Positions 1 to 5,937 of a DNA stretch of 14,718 nucleotides are shown here, in pieces. Position 1 is the first letter of the stretch, and every line of letters starts with the position of its first letter. The stretch is from positions 1 to 14,718 of the forward strand of contig JASLGD010000047.1 of the NCBI GenBank assembly GCA_030150305.1, written 5' to 3'. The position numbers and the translations under genes were made by a program. The notes beneath the pieces are model-generated. The model ran no database searches. It was not told where the DNA came from and was given only the letters and a program-made list of their open reading frames with translations. This stretch comes from Caldimonas sp. (GTDB taxonomy: Bacteria > Pseudomonadota > Gammaproteobacteria > Burkholderiales > Burkholderiaceae_C).

Positions 1-291
1 GCCCTGCGCCCAGAGCAGCGCACGCACCGCCGAATAGCAGAAGCGGCACGAGTTCTCCTGGCTGACGATCAGCGAGACGAGGTCGGCGACGTCGGGATCG
101 AGCCGCTGCAGCAGGCCGTACTCGGGATGCAGCTCGACCATCGCGTGCGCGAGCCACGGCACCGAGGCGAAGTAGGCGATCGTCGGGTTCGGCACGCCCT
201 GCTTCTCGCGTACGAACGCCTCGAGCGCGCGATCGCGATGGGGCTCCAGCAGGCAGTCTTCCCAGGGGACGTCGGCGAGCGCGTGGGCCAT
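1..291 (-). CDS. AhpD-like / carboxymuconolactone decarboxylase family protein (3' end outside window)
   Basis: The 97 codons seen run from an ATG at 289-291 to the window edge; the C-terminal part is missing. The translation begins MAHALADVPWEDCLLEP and contains SQENSCRFCYSAVRALLW, with Cys82 and Cys85 in a CxxC preceded by Glu. This resembles the core helix of alkylhydroperoxidase AhpD and of the carboxymuconolactone decarboxylase superfamily, where a CxxC pair does thiol redox chemistry. The His that usually follows four residues after the second Cys in AhpD is not there (Val89 occupies that position), so the canonical proton relay is altered or the subfamily differs. The N-terminal extension before the CxxC suits the larger uncharacterised peroxidase-related members. 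No Shine-Dalgarno is seen; a TAGAGT hexamer ends 7 nt upstream of the ATG, suggesting a very short or leaderless mRNA. The family call is moderately sure; the substrate is unknown. Confidence 0.6.
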   Translation of the reverse strand, partial: MAHALADVPWEDCLLEPHRDRALEAFVREKQGVPNPTIAYFASVPWLAHAMVELHPEYGLLQRLDPDVADLVSLIVSQENSCRFCYSAVRALLWAQG

Positions 292-298
292 GGCTGCG

Positions 299-304
299 AC
301 TCTA
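299..304 (-). promoter_or_regulatory. Possible -10 element (TAGAGT) of the AhpD-like gene
   Basis: On the minus strand TAGAGT lies 7 nt before the ATG at 291. It matches four of six positions of TATAAT. The same decamer CTAGAGTCGC recurs upstream of the 82-residue gene (5761-5771 region). No convincing -35 box was found. If this is a real -10, transcription would start at or within a base or two of the start codon. Confidence 0.35.
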
Positions 305-342
305 GGCGTGTTCGGCCGGACAGGCGAGGGCGTCGACCGTCA

Positions 343-354
343 GCGCACGTGCGC
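343..354. other. 12-bp perfect palindrome in the korB / AhpD-like spacer
   Basis: GCGCACGTGCGC is its own reverse complement and lies in the 80-bp space between the korB stop (372) and the AhpD-like start (291). A run of alternating CG follows to about 366. It could be a weak hairpin at the end of the kor transcript or a DNA-binding site. There is no T-run, so it is not a standard intrinsic terminator, and palindromes of this size do arise by chance in such G+C-rich DNA. Confidence 0.25.
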
Positions 355-371
355 GCGCCGCGCGCGGAAGC

Positions 372-1427
372 TCAGACCAGCTCGGCGTTGATCGCTGCGA
401 GCGCTGCCGAGCCAGGGCAGAGCTCGCGTTCGCCGAGGCGGTTGAGCGGGGTCGCGACCGTCTTCAGGTGGTCGTGGAGGTCCTCTGCGGCGCCATCGAC
501 GTAGAGGAGCCCGGTCAGGATCTCGCCGCGCGATTCGTGGGTCGCGATGTGCGCCATCGCGGCGAGCCGGTCGCCGGGGTCGTAGCCCTCGGCGAGCTTC
601 CTCAGGCGAAGCATGCTGCCGTCGTGCTGCGTCACCTCGATCACCTCGCCGGGCGCGTAGATCGCGGTGATCGCGTCGCGCCGCGGCATGAAGTCGAGCC
701 GGTTGACGGCTTCGTTGTGGGCGCGGACGTAGTCGTAGCTCTTGGTGCTGCCGGCGTGGTTGTTGAACGCGACGCACGGGCTGATGACGTCGATCAGCGC
801 CGCGCCGCGGTGGCTGATCGCGCCCTTGATGAGCGGCACCAGCTGCTCCTTGTCGCCCGAGAAGCTGCGCGCGACGTAGCTGGCGCCGAGCTGGAGCGCG
901 ACCTGGACGAGGTCGATCGCGGTGTCGCGGTTGATCGCGCCCTTCTTGCTCTTGCTTCCGGGGTCGGCGGTCGCCGAGAACTGCCCCTTGGTGAGCCCGT
1001 AGACGCCGTTGTTCTCGACGATGTACGTCATGTTGACGCCGCGCCGCATCGCGTGCGCGAACTGTCCGAAGCCGATCGACGCCGAGTCGCCGTCGCCGCT
1101 GACGCCGAGATAGAGCAGCTCGCGGTTGGCGAGGTTGGCGCCGGTCAGCACCGAGGGCATCCGGCCGTGCACGGTGTTGAAGCCGTGCGACGCGCCGAGG
1201 AAGTAGTCGGGCGTCTTCGACGAGCAGCCGATCCCCGACAGCTTGGCGACCCGGTGCGGCTCGATGTCGAGCTCCCAGCACGCCTGCACGAGCGCCGCCG
1301 AGATCGAGTCGTGGCCGCAGCCGGCGCACAGCGTCGAGATCTTGCCTTCGTAGTCGCGCCGAGTGAAGCCGAGCTTGTTGGCCTTCAGCGTCGGGTGGTG
1401 CAGCTTCGGCTTGGCGAGATAGGTCAC
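372..1427 (-). CDS. korB: 2-oxoacid:acceptor oxidoreductase, beta subunit (2-oxoglutarate type, KorB)
   Basis: This 351-residue protein is the thiamine-diphosphate subunit of a 2-oxoacid:ferredoxin oxidoreductase, which oxidatively decarboxylates a 2-oxoacid to its CoA ester in the cytoplasm. Visible marks are the CAGCGH segment (Cys34, Cys37), Cys68 in GIGCSS and Cys218 in ISPCVAF, the usual four ligands of the beta-subunit [4Fe-4S] cluster. The TPP/Mg site is GDGDSASIG (111-119) with ENNGVYGLTKGQFS (138-151). The GLTKGQ form is typical of 2-oxoglutarate or general 2-oxoacid enzymes, but substrate cannot be fixed from sequence. There is no extra ferredoxin domain. The start is a GTG at 1427 overlapping the stop of the preceding 28-codon ORF as GTGA, with no strong Shine-Dalgarno, so it probably depends on translation of upstream genes. 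It is the last gene of korC-korA-korB. Confidence 0.9.
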   Translation of the reverse strand: MTYLAKPKLHHPTLKANKLGFTRRDYEGKISTLCAGCGHDSISAALVQACWELDIEPHRVAKLSGIGCSSKTPDYFLGASHGFNTVHGRMPSVLTGANLANRELLYLGVSGDGDSASIGFGQFAHAMRRGVNMTYIVENNGVYGLTKGQFSATADPGSKSKKGAINRDTAIDLVQVALQLGASYVARSFSGDKEQLVPLIKGAISHRGAALIDVISPCVAFNNHAGSTKSYDYVRAHNEAVNRLDFMPRRDAITAIYAPGEVIEVTQHDGSMLRLRKLAEGYDPGDRLAAMAHIATHESRGEILTGLLYVDGAAEDLHDHLKTVATPLNRLGERELCPGSAALAAINAELV

Positions 1428-1510
1428 TGGTGCCCTCCGTCCGCGAAATACGCGGCCGACCCACCGAGGGGGTCGAGCCCGGCCTGCGGCGGCCCGGCGC
1501 TCGGGCTCAT
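1424..1510 (-). CDS. 28-residue mini-ORF between korA and korB (doubtful; coincides with a palindromic element)
   Basis: An ATG at 1510 overlaps the korA stop (ATGA) and the reading frame ends in a TGA that overlaps the korB GTG start (GTGA). The product would be MSPSAGPPQAGLDPLGGSAA plus eight further residues, rich in Pro, Gly and Ala. It resembles no enzyme domain. The DNA is made of consecutive inverted repeats, so the ORF may simply be a repeat element that happens to stay open and lets ribosomes pass from korA to korB. Its exact fit between the two overlaps makes translation plausible even if the peptide has no role. A function for the peptide is not claimed. Confidence 0.3.
   Translation of the reverse strand: MSPSAGPPQAGLDPLGGSAAYFADGGHQ
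1441..1508. repeat. Palindromic, REP-like intergenic element inside the kor operon
   Basis: Three inverted repeats fill the korA-korB spacer. CCGCG-AAATA-CGCGG lies at 1441-1455. CGACCC (1457-1462) pairs with GGGTCG (1470-1475). GAGCCC (1475-1480) pairs with GGGCTC (1503-1508) and encloses GGCC/GGCC at 1481-1484 and 1491-1494. From general knowledge, many betaproteobacterial genomes carry dispersed intergenic palindromes whose cores read like GGGCCGCCGCAGGCCGGGC followed by CCCCCTCGG. The minus strand here looks the same, so I infer a member of such a family. Only one copy is in this window, so the repeat status cannot be proved here. As RNA it could stabilise or attenuate the transcript between korA and korB. 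Confidence 0.5.
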
Positions 1511-3378
1511 GCAGCGAGCCCCTTCTTGGCGATCGGCTCGACGTTGTCGGCGCGAACGCGCTCGGCGATCGCCTCGATGATGAAGCGCGCGGTGATCGGC
1601 GTGCCGTCGTAGTGCAGGATCGGCTCGAGCTTGGCCGGATCGATCTCCTGCTCGGTGACGAGCATCGTGCGCAGCTGCGCGTCGCGGTTCTGCTCGACGA
1701 CGAAGACGGTGGCGTGCTCGGCGACGAAGCGATCGACGGTGGCGCTGAAGGGGAACGCGCGCACGCGCAGCAGGTCGACGTGGACGCCGTTCGCCTGCAG
1801 CGCGTCGAACGCCTCGTTCATCGCCGGGCTCGTCGAGCCGAAGTGGATGACGCCGAAGCGCGTCTCGCGCGCCGCCTTGCGCAACACCGGCTGCGGCACG
1901 AGCTCCTTGGCGGTCTCGAACTTCTTCAGCAAGCGCGTCACGTTGTAGACGTAGTCGGGCCCTGCTTCGGAATAGCGTGCGTAAGCGTCGCGCGTGGTCC
2001 CGCGCGTGAAGTAGGCGCCGCGGCTCGGATGCGTCCCGGGCAGCGTGCGGTACGCAATGCCGTCGCCGTCGACGTCGAGATAGCGGCCGAAGTCCTTGCC
2101 GGCCTCGAGCTCGTCGGCGGTCATCACCTTGCCGCGGTCGTAGGTGCGCGAGTCGTCCCACGCGAGCGGCTCGCACAGGCGGTGGTTCATGCCGATGTCG
2201 AGGTCGGTCATGACGAACACCGGCGTCTGCAGGCGATCGGCGAGGTCGAGCGCGGCCGCCGCGAAGTCGAAGCACTCGCGCGGATCCTCGGGGAACAGCA
2301 GGACGTGCTTGGTGTCGCCGTGCGACGCATAGGCGCAGGCGAGGAGGTCGGCCTGCTGCGTGCGCGTCGGCATCCCGGTCGACGGACCGCCGCGCTGCAC
2401 GTCGATGATCGTGACCGGGATCTCGGCGAAGTAGGCGAGGCCGATGAACTCGGTCATCAGCGAAACGCCGGGCCCCGAGGTCGCGGTGAACGCGCGCGCG
2501 CCGTTCCAGCCGGCGCCGACGACGATGCCGATCGACGCGATCTCGTCTTCGGCCTGCACGATCGCGAACCTGTTGCTGCCGGTCTCCTTGTCGACGCGCA
2601 GCTTGGCGCAGTACTTCTGGAACGCCTCGGCGAGCGACGAGCTCGGGGTGATCGGATACCACGCACAGACCGTCGCGCCGCCGTACACGCAGCCGAGCGC
2701 GGCGGCAGCGTTGCCTTCGATGAAGACGCGCTTGCCGACCGCGTCGCGACGCTCGATCCTGAGGCCGAGCGCGTCGTCGAAGTACTCGCTGCCGTGGTGC
2801 AGCCCCATCATGAACGCGTCGAGGTTGGGCTGCAGCAGCTTGGTCTTGCCCTTGTACTGCTCGCCGAGCAGCGTCGCGATCACCTCGGGCTCGACGCCGA
2901 GCAGCGCCGCCAGGACGCCGACGTAGACGATGTTCTTCAGAAGCTGGCGCTCGCGCGGATCGGTGTAGCGCGTCGCGCACAGGTCGGCGAGCGGCACGCC
3001 GAGGACGTGGACGTCGCTGCGGAACTTCGACTCGGGGAGCGGCTTCGAGCTGTCATAGAGCAGATAGCCGCCGGGCTCGATCTCGGCGACGTCGCTGTCC
3101 CAGGTCTGCGGGTTCATCGCGACCATCAGGTCGACGCCCCCGCGCCGCGCCAGGTAGCCGCGCTCGCTGACGCGCACCTCGTACCACGTCGGCAGGCCCT
3201 GGATGTTCGACGGAAAGATGTTGCGCGGGCTGACCGGCACGCCCATGCGCAAGAGGCTGCGCGCGAACAGCTCGTTGGCCGATGCCGAGCCCGAGCCGTT
3301 GACGTTGGCGAACTTGACGACGAAGTCGTTGACAGCCGTGAGGCGCGGGACCTTGCCGTCCCTCAGGTTCGTCGTCAT
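1507..3378 (-). CDS. korA: 2-oxoacid:acceptor oxidoreductase, fused gamma-alpha subunit (2-oxoglutarate type, KorA)
   Basis: This 623-residue protein carries the gamma domain first (about residues 15-190, with the glycine-rich FANVNGSGSASANEL stretch) and then the alpha/pyrimidine-binding domain. The latter shows GNAAAALGCVYGG (222-234), YPITPSS (241-247), QAEDEIAS (275-282), TSGPGVSLM (300-308) and GGPSTGMPT (330-338), all standard in KorA/PorA-type subunits. It binds CoA and 2-oxoacid and completes the TPP site together with KorB. The fused gamma-alpha layout of about 600 residues is normal for the Kor/VorA type. The ATG at 3378 overlaps the korC stop as ATGA, which fixes the start and implies coupled translation. 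By size, KorA, KorB and KorC match the three subunits reported for the Azoarcus evansii 2-oxoglutarate:NADP+ oxidoreductase. Substrate preference is inferred from this context. Confidence 0.9.
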   Translation of the reverse strand: MTTNLRDGKVPRLTAVNDFVVKFANVNGSGSASANELFARSLLRMGVPVSPRNIFPSNIQGLPTWYEVRVSERGYLARRGGVDLMVAMNPQTWDSDVAEIEPGGYLLYDSSKPLPESKFRSDVHVLGVPLADLCATRYTDPRERQLLKNIVYVGVLAALLGVEPEVIATLLGEQYKGKTKLLQPNLDAFMMGLHHGSEYFDDALGLRIERRDAVGKRVFIEGNAAAALGCVYGGATVCAWYPITPSSSLAEAFQKYCAKLRVDKETGSNRFAIVQAEDEIASIGIVVGAGWNGARAFTATSGPGVSLMTEFIGLAYFAEIPVTIIDVQRGGPSTGMPTRTQQADLLACAYASHGDTKHVLLFPEDPRECFDFAAAALDLADRLQTPVFVMTDLDIGMNHRLCEPLAWDDSRTYDRGKVMTADELEAGKDFGRYLDVDGDGIAYRTLPGTHPSRGAYFTRGTTRDAYARYSEAGPDYVYNVTRLLKKFETAKELVPQPVLRKAARETRFGVIHFGSTSPAMNEAFDALQANGVHVDLLRVRAFPFSATVDRFVAEHATVFVVEQNRDAQLRTMLVTEQEIDPAKLEPILHYDGTPITARFIIEAIAERVRADNVEPIAKKGLAA

Positions 3379-5270
3379 GTCAGCGCCGGGACGCGTTTGG
3401 GCGCGGGCGGCCGGCATGCCTTGCCGGCGCGCGGCAGCGCGATCGAGAACTTCTGCATGTCCCACGCTCCGGTCGGGCAGCGCTCGGCGCACAGGCCGCA
3501 ATGCAGGCAGACGTCCTCGTCCTTGACCATGACGCGGCCGGTCTTCAGCGCGTCCGAGACGTAGAGCGGCTGCTCGAGATGGCGGGCCGGAGCGCGCAGC
3601 CGCTGGCGCAGGTCGCCTTCCTCGCCGTTGGCCGTGAACGTGATGCAGTCGGGCGGACAGATGTCGACGCAGGCGTCGCACTCGATGCACTGGCTGGTGG
3701 TGAACACCGTCTCGATGTCGCAGTTGAGGCAACGCTGCGCCTCCTTCCACGCCGTCTTGAGGTCGAAGCCGAGCTCGACCTCGACCTTGATGTTCTTCAG
3801 CGTCTGGTTGACGTCGCGCCACGGCACCTTCTGGCGCAGATCGGGCGTCACCGCGTTGTCGTAGCTCCACTCGTGGATGCCCATCTTCTGCGAGACGAGC
3901 GTGACGCCCGGAGCAGGGCGCTGGCGGACGTCCTCGCCGTGGAGGAGCTTGTCGATCGAGATCGCCGCTGCGTGGCCGTGCGCGACCGCCCAGATGATGT
4001 TCTTCGGCCCGAGCGCGGCGTCGCCGCCGAAGAAGACGTTCGGCAGGCTCGACTGCAGCGTGTCCGGATCGAGGACCGGCATGCCCCAGTCGTCGAACGC
4101 GATGCCGACGTCGCGCTCGATCCACGGAAATGCGTTCTCCTGGCCGACCGCGACGAGCACGTCGTCGCATTCGAAGACCTGCTCGGGCTCGCCGGTCGGG
4201 ACGAGCTGACGCCGGCCCTTGTCGTCGCGCACTGCCCGCACCTTCTCGAAGGTCATGCCCGTGAGCTTGCCGTTCGTGTGCAGGAACGCCTTCGGCACGA
4301 GGCAGTCGAGGATCGGGATGCCTTCGTGGATCGCGTCCTCCTTCTCCCACGGCGAGGCCTTCATCTCGTCGAACGGCGAGCGGACGATGACCTTGACGTC
4401 GGTGCCGCCGAGCCGCTTCGAGCTGCGGCAGCAATCCATCGCAGTGTTGCCGCCGCCGAGCACGATCACGCGTCTGCCGATCGAGGTGACATGGCCGAAC
4501 GAGACCGACGAGAGCCAGTCGATGCCGATGTGGATGTTGGCCGCGGCCTCCGCGCGCCCCGGGATCTGCAGGTCGCGGCCGCGCGGCGCGCCCGAGCCGA
4601 CGAAGACCGCGTCCCAGCGCTCGGCGAGCAGCGCGCGCATCGAGTCGACGCGCGTGCCGCCGCGGAAGTCGACGCCGAGCCGAAGCACGTAGCCGGTCTC
4701 CTCGTCGATCACCGATTCGGGCAGGCGGAAGCGCGGGATCTGCGAGCGGATCATGCCGCCGGCCTTCGCGTCGGCGTCGAAGACGACGACTTCGTAGCCG
4801 AGCGGCGCGAGGTCGCGCGCGACGGTGAGCGAAGCCGGTCCGGCGCCGATGCAGGCGATGCGCTTGCCGTTCTTCGTCGCCGCGCGCGGCATGTACTCGA
4901 CGACGTCGTCCTTGAAGTCCGCGGTGACGCGCTTCAGGCGGCAGATCGCGACCGGCTCGGGCTTGGCGGCCTGCGCCTCCTCGACGCGCCCGCGCCGGCA
5001 TGCCGGCTCGCAGGGACGATCACACGTGCGTCCGAGGATCCCGGGAAAGACGTTCGATTCCCAGTTGACGAGGTAGGCGTCGGTGTAGCGGCCTGCCGCG
5101 ATCAGCCGGATGTATTCGGGGACGGGGGTGTGGGCCGGGCAAGCCCACTGGCAATCGACGACTTGATGGAAGTAGTCCGGATTGCCGATGTCGGTGGGTC
5201 GCAATTCTCTTTTTCCCGCACCGCCGGAATGCACGGCGGGCACTGCATTGGCGCAAAGGCGAACAAGCAA
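3375..5270 (-). CDS. korC: GltD-type FAD/NADPH oxidoreductase with ferredoxin-type [4Fe-4S] domains (KorC-like)
   Basis: This protein of up to 631 residues is built like the glutamate synthase small subunit with a ferredoxin domain added at the C-terminus. The N-terminal cluster domain holds Cys40, Cys44, Cys83, Cys87 and Cys91. The FAD dinucleotide fold begins at IGAGPAS (141-147), the NADP(H) fold at VLGGGNTAMD (270-279), and the second FAD contact is GGDAALGPKN (415-424). The C-terminal CxxCxxCxxxCP motifs are at Cys528/531/534/538 and Cys588/591/594/598, with about 50 residues between them; a further CLNC lies at 514-517. It should move electrons between NADP(H) and the KorAB clusters or ferredoxin. 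The farthest start is TTG at 5270, with GAGG 7 nt upstream; a TTG at 5204, giving a protein 22 residues shorter that starts just before RPTDIGNPDYF, is also possible. It is the first gene of the operon. Confidence 0.85.
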   Translation of the reverse strand: MLVRLCANAVPAVHSGGAGKRELRPTDIGNPDYFHQVVDCQWACPAHTPVPEYIRLIAAGRYTDAYLVNWESNVFPGILGRTCDRPCEPACRRGRVEEAQAAKPEPVAICRLKRVTADFKDDVVEYMPRAATKNGKRIACIGAGPASLTVARDLAPLGYEVVVFDADAKAGGMIRSQIPRFRLPESVIDEETGYVLRLGVDFRGGTRVDSMRALLAERWDAVFVGSGAPRGRDLQIPGRAEAAANIHIGIDWLSSVSFGHVTSIGRRVIVLGGGNTAMDCCRSSKRLGGTDVKVIVRSPFDEMKASPWEKEDAIHEGIPILDCLVPKAFLHTNGKLTGMTFEKVRAVRDDKGRRQLVPTGEPEQVFECDDVLVAVGQENAFPWIERDVGIAFDDWGMPVLDPDTLQSSLPNVFFGGDAALGPKNIIWAVAHGHAAAISIDKLLHGEDVRQRPAPGVTLVSQKMGIHEWSYDNAVTPDLRQKVPWRDVNQTLKNIKVEVELGFDLKTAWKEAQRCLNCDIETVFTTSQCIECDACVDICPPDCITFTANGEEGDLRQRLRAPARHLEQPLYVSDALKTGRVMVKDEDVCLHCGLCAERCPTGAWDMQKFSIALPRAGKACRPPAPKRVPALT

Positions 5271-5287
5271 TCGTAGGCCTCGCGAAT

Positions 5288-5344
5288 ACCCTTGTCAGCA
5301 GGGTTTGCGTGGCGAAAGCAACGCCGCCGGAGAGGGCGGCGGTT
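5288..5344 (-). promoter_or_regulatory. Structured leader upstream of korC (two hairpins)
   Basis: Two inverted repeats lie just upstream of the korC TTG. ACCCT-TGTCAGC-AGGGT is at 5288-5304. A strong nine-pair stem with one bulged G pairs 5320-5328 with 5335-5344 around the loop GGAGAG. On the minus strand the large hairpin comes first, then the small one about 20 nt before the start codon. No poly-T follows the large stem (GTTGCTTTCG), so it is a poor terminator, though it could end read-through from the 82-residue gene. It could equally be a structured 5' leader of the kor mRNA. Confidence 0.4.
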
Positions 5345-5410
5345 GATCCGGCTTGGTCCTCACGCGGCGGGACGCAGCGGGGCATGCTCGGCCTTCCGGC
5401 CTCGTTGCCA

Positions 5411-5430
5411 GTTTACATAATATACATTGT
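5411..5430. promoter_or_regulatory. AT-rich island with TACAT direct repeat; candidate kor promoter/operator
   Basis: In otherwise very G+C-rich DNA this 20-bp block is almost all A/T. On the plus strand TACATAATATACAT holds two TACAT half-sites exactly 9 bp apart, close to one helical turn. On the minus strand it reads ATGTATATTATGTA, in which TATATT or TATTAT could serve as a -10 for korC, though no good -35 is seen at the usual distance. It lies about 140 bp upstream of the korC start, so it would give a long leader. A promoter, an operator or both are possible. Confidence 0.4.
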
Positions 5431-5486
5431 CGCGCTGCTGGACCCGGGCGCGGGCGAAACCATGCCCGAGAAACAGAGCCTGAGAG

Positions 5487-5735
5487 TCAGATCGGAGCGC
5501 CGAACGACTCGTCGCCGAACGTTTCGTCGATCTCGGGCGACTTCTCGACCGACTCGTCGAACGCGCGCAGCTCGACGAGCGGCTTCTCGGGCCGCGGCTT
5601 GTCCAGCGGACGGCAGATCGTGCTCTTCAGGCGCGCCAGACGGTCGGAACGCTCGAGCGCCGCGAACACCGCCTCGGGAGCGGTCATCAGGGCGAAAGGA
5701 TTGACGGCTTCGTTGGCGTCTTCGCTCGGCTGCAT
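5487..5735 (-). CDS. Small conserved-looking hypothetical protein, 82 residues
   Basis: The chosen ATG at 5733-5735 has a clear Shine-Dalgarno, GAGG, with six bases between (CCGAGGTTTCCCATG); the frame stays open further upstream to 5870 but that part has no such signal and odd composition. The product has a short polar N-terminus, a helical-looking centre (VFAALERSDRLARLKSTICR, residues 23-42), then PLDKPRPEKP and an acidic tail rich in Glu and Asp. There is one cysteine (Cys41), no signal peptide and no membrane segment, so it is probably cytoplasmic. I recall similar short, unnamed proteins with the core SDRL..LKS.ICRPLDKP in Burkholderiales, but no function. It lies alone between the tatD operon and the kor operon, all on the same strand. 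Two-thirds of its length is charged or polar. Confidence 0.75.
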   Translation of the reverse strand: MQPSEDANEAVNPFALMTAPEAVFAALERSDRLARLKSTICRPLDKPRPEKPLVELRAFDESVEKSPEIDETFGDESFGAPI

Positions 5736-5764
5736 GGGAAACCTCGGCTGTCTCTGGAAGCGCG

Positions 5765-5770
5765 ACTCTA
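5765..5770 (-). promoter_or_regulatory. Possible -10 element (TAGAGT) of the 82-residue gene
   Basis: On the minus strand TAGAGT lies 29 nt upstream of the ATG at 5735, leaving room for a 5' leader of about 22 nt that includes the GAGG ribosome binding site. The hexamer and its flank (CTAGAGTCGC) are identical to the element upstream of the AhpD-like gene. The -35 region about 17 nt further up reads TTCTGC, a weak match. Confidence 0.35.
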
Positions 5771-5814
5771 GAAACCACGATCGGCAGGCAGAAGCTGGCG
5801 GACGGCGGTATGCG

Positions 5815-5846
5815 TTGTCGTCCAAATGCCGACAAACGCTGTCGGC
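5815..5846. other. Two overlapping, mutually exclusive hairpins downstream of tatD
   Basis: TTGTCG (5815-5820) can pair with CGACAA (5830-5835), and GCCGACA (5828-5834) can pair perfectly with TGTCGGC (5840-5846). They share the CGACA segment, so only one can form at a time. The block sits in the 202-bp gene-free space between the tatD stop (5938) and the 82-residue gene. No T-run follows on either strand, so a simple terminator is unlikely; an operator, or a processing or attenuation structure, is possible. Nothing else is recognised in this gap apart from the -10-like TAGAGT. Confidence 0.35.
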
Positions 5847-5937
5847 GCGACTCCAGCGCAACAAAAACACCTAGCTCCCACAACGGTTTACCGCCGGGAT
5901 TGAAACCTGATCCGTAGCGCTTCCGCGTTGGCAGGCT

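Noticed and set aside
1424..2980. Minus-strand frame of 518 codons overlapping korA in another frame
   Set aside because: Only its last 28 codons lie outside korA; the rest is an Arg-rich out-of-frame shadow. The last part is reported separately as a doubtful mini-ORF.
1612..3564. Long plus-strand open frame (about 650 codons) opposite korA
   Set aside because: It lies antisense to a gene with clear family motifs; its translation is rich in Arg, Ala, Val and Asp without any recognisable domain, as expected from the complementary strand of G+C-rich coding DNA.
3501..5276. Plus-strand open frame of about 590 codons opposite korC
   Set aside because: Same reasoning: shadow of korC, no domain, no start signal, and the motifs of korC are intact on the other strand.
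5320..5344. Large GC hairpin as an intrinsic terminator
   Set aside because: The stem is strong but is not followed by a U-tract on either strand; kept only as a leader structure.
5736..5870. N-terminal extension of the 82-residue protein to a start at 5870
   Set aside because: The extension lacks a Shine-Dalgarno, runs through the hairpin block and the -10-like element and is unlike the rest of the protein, while the ATG at 5735 has GAGG at ideal distance.
5309..5874. Plus-strand frames in the kor leader and opposite the 82-residue gene
   Set aside because: No ribosome binding site, Arg/Ser-rich composition, and they run across hairpins and the AT-rich island; the minus-strand 82-residue gene with GAGG explains the region better.
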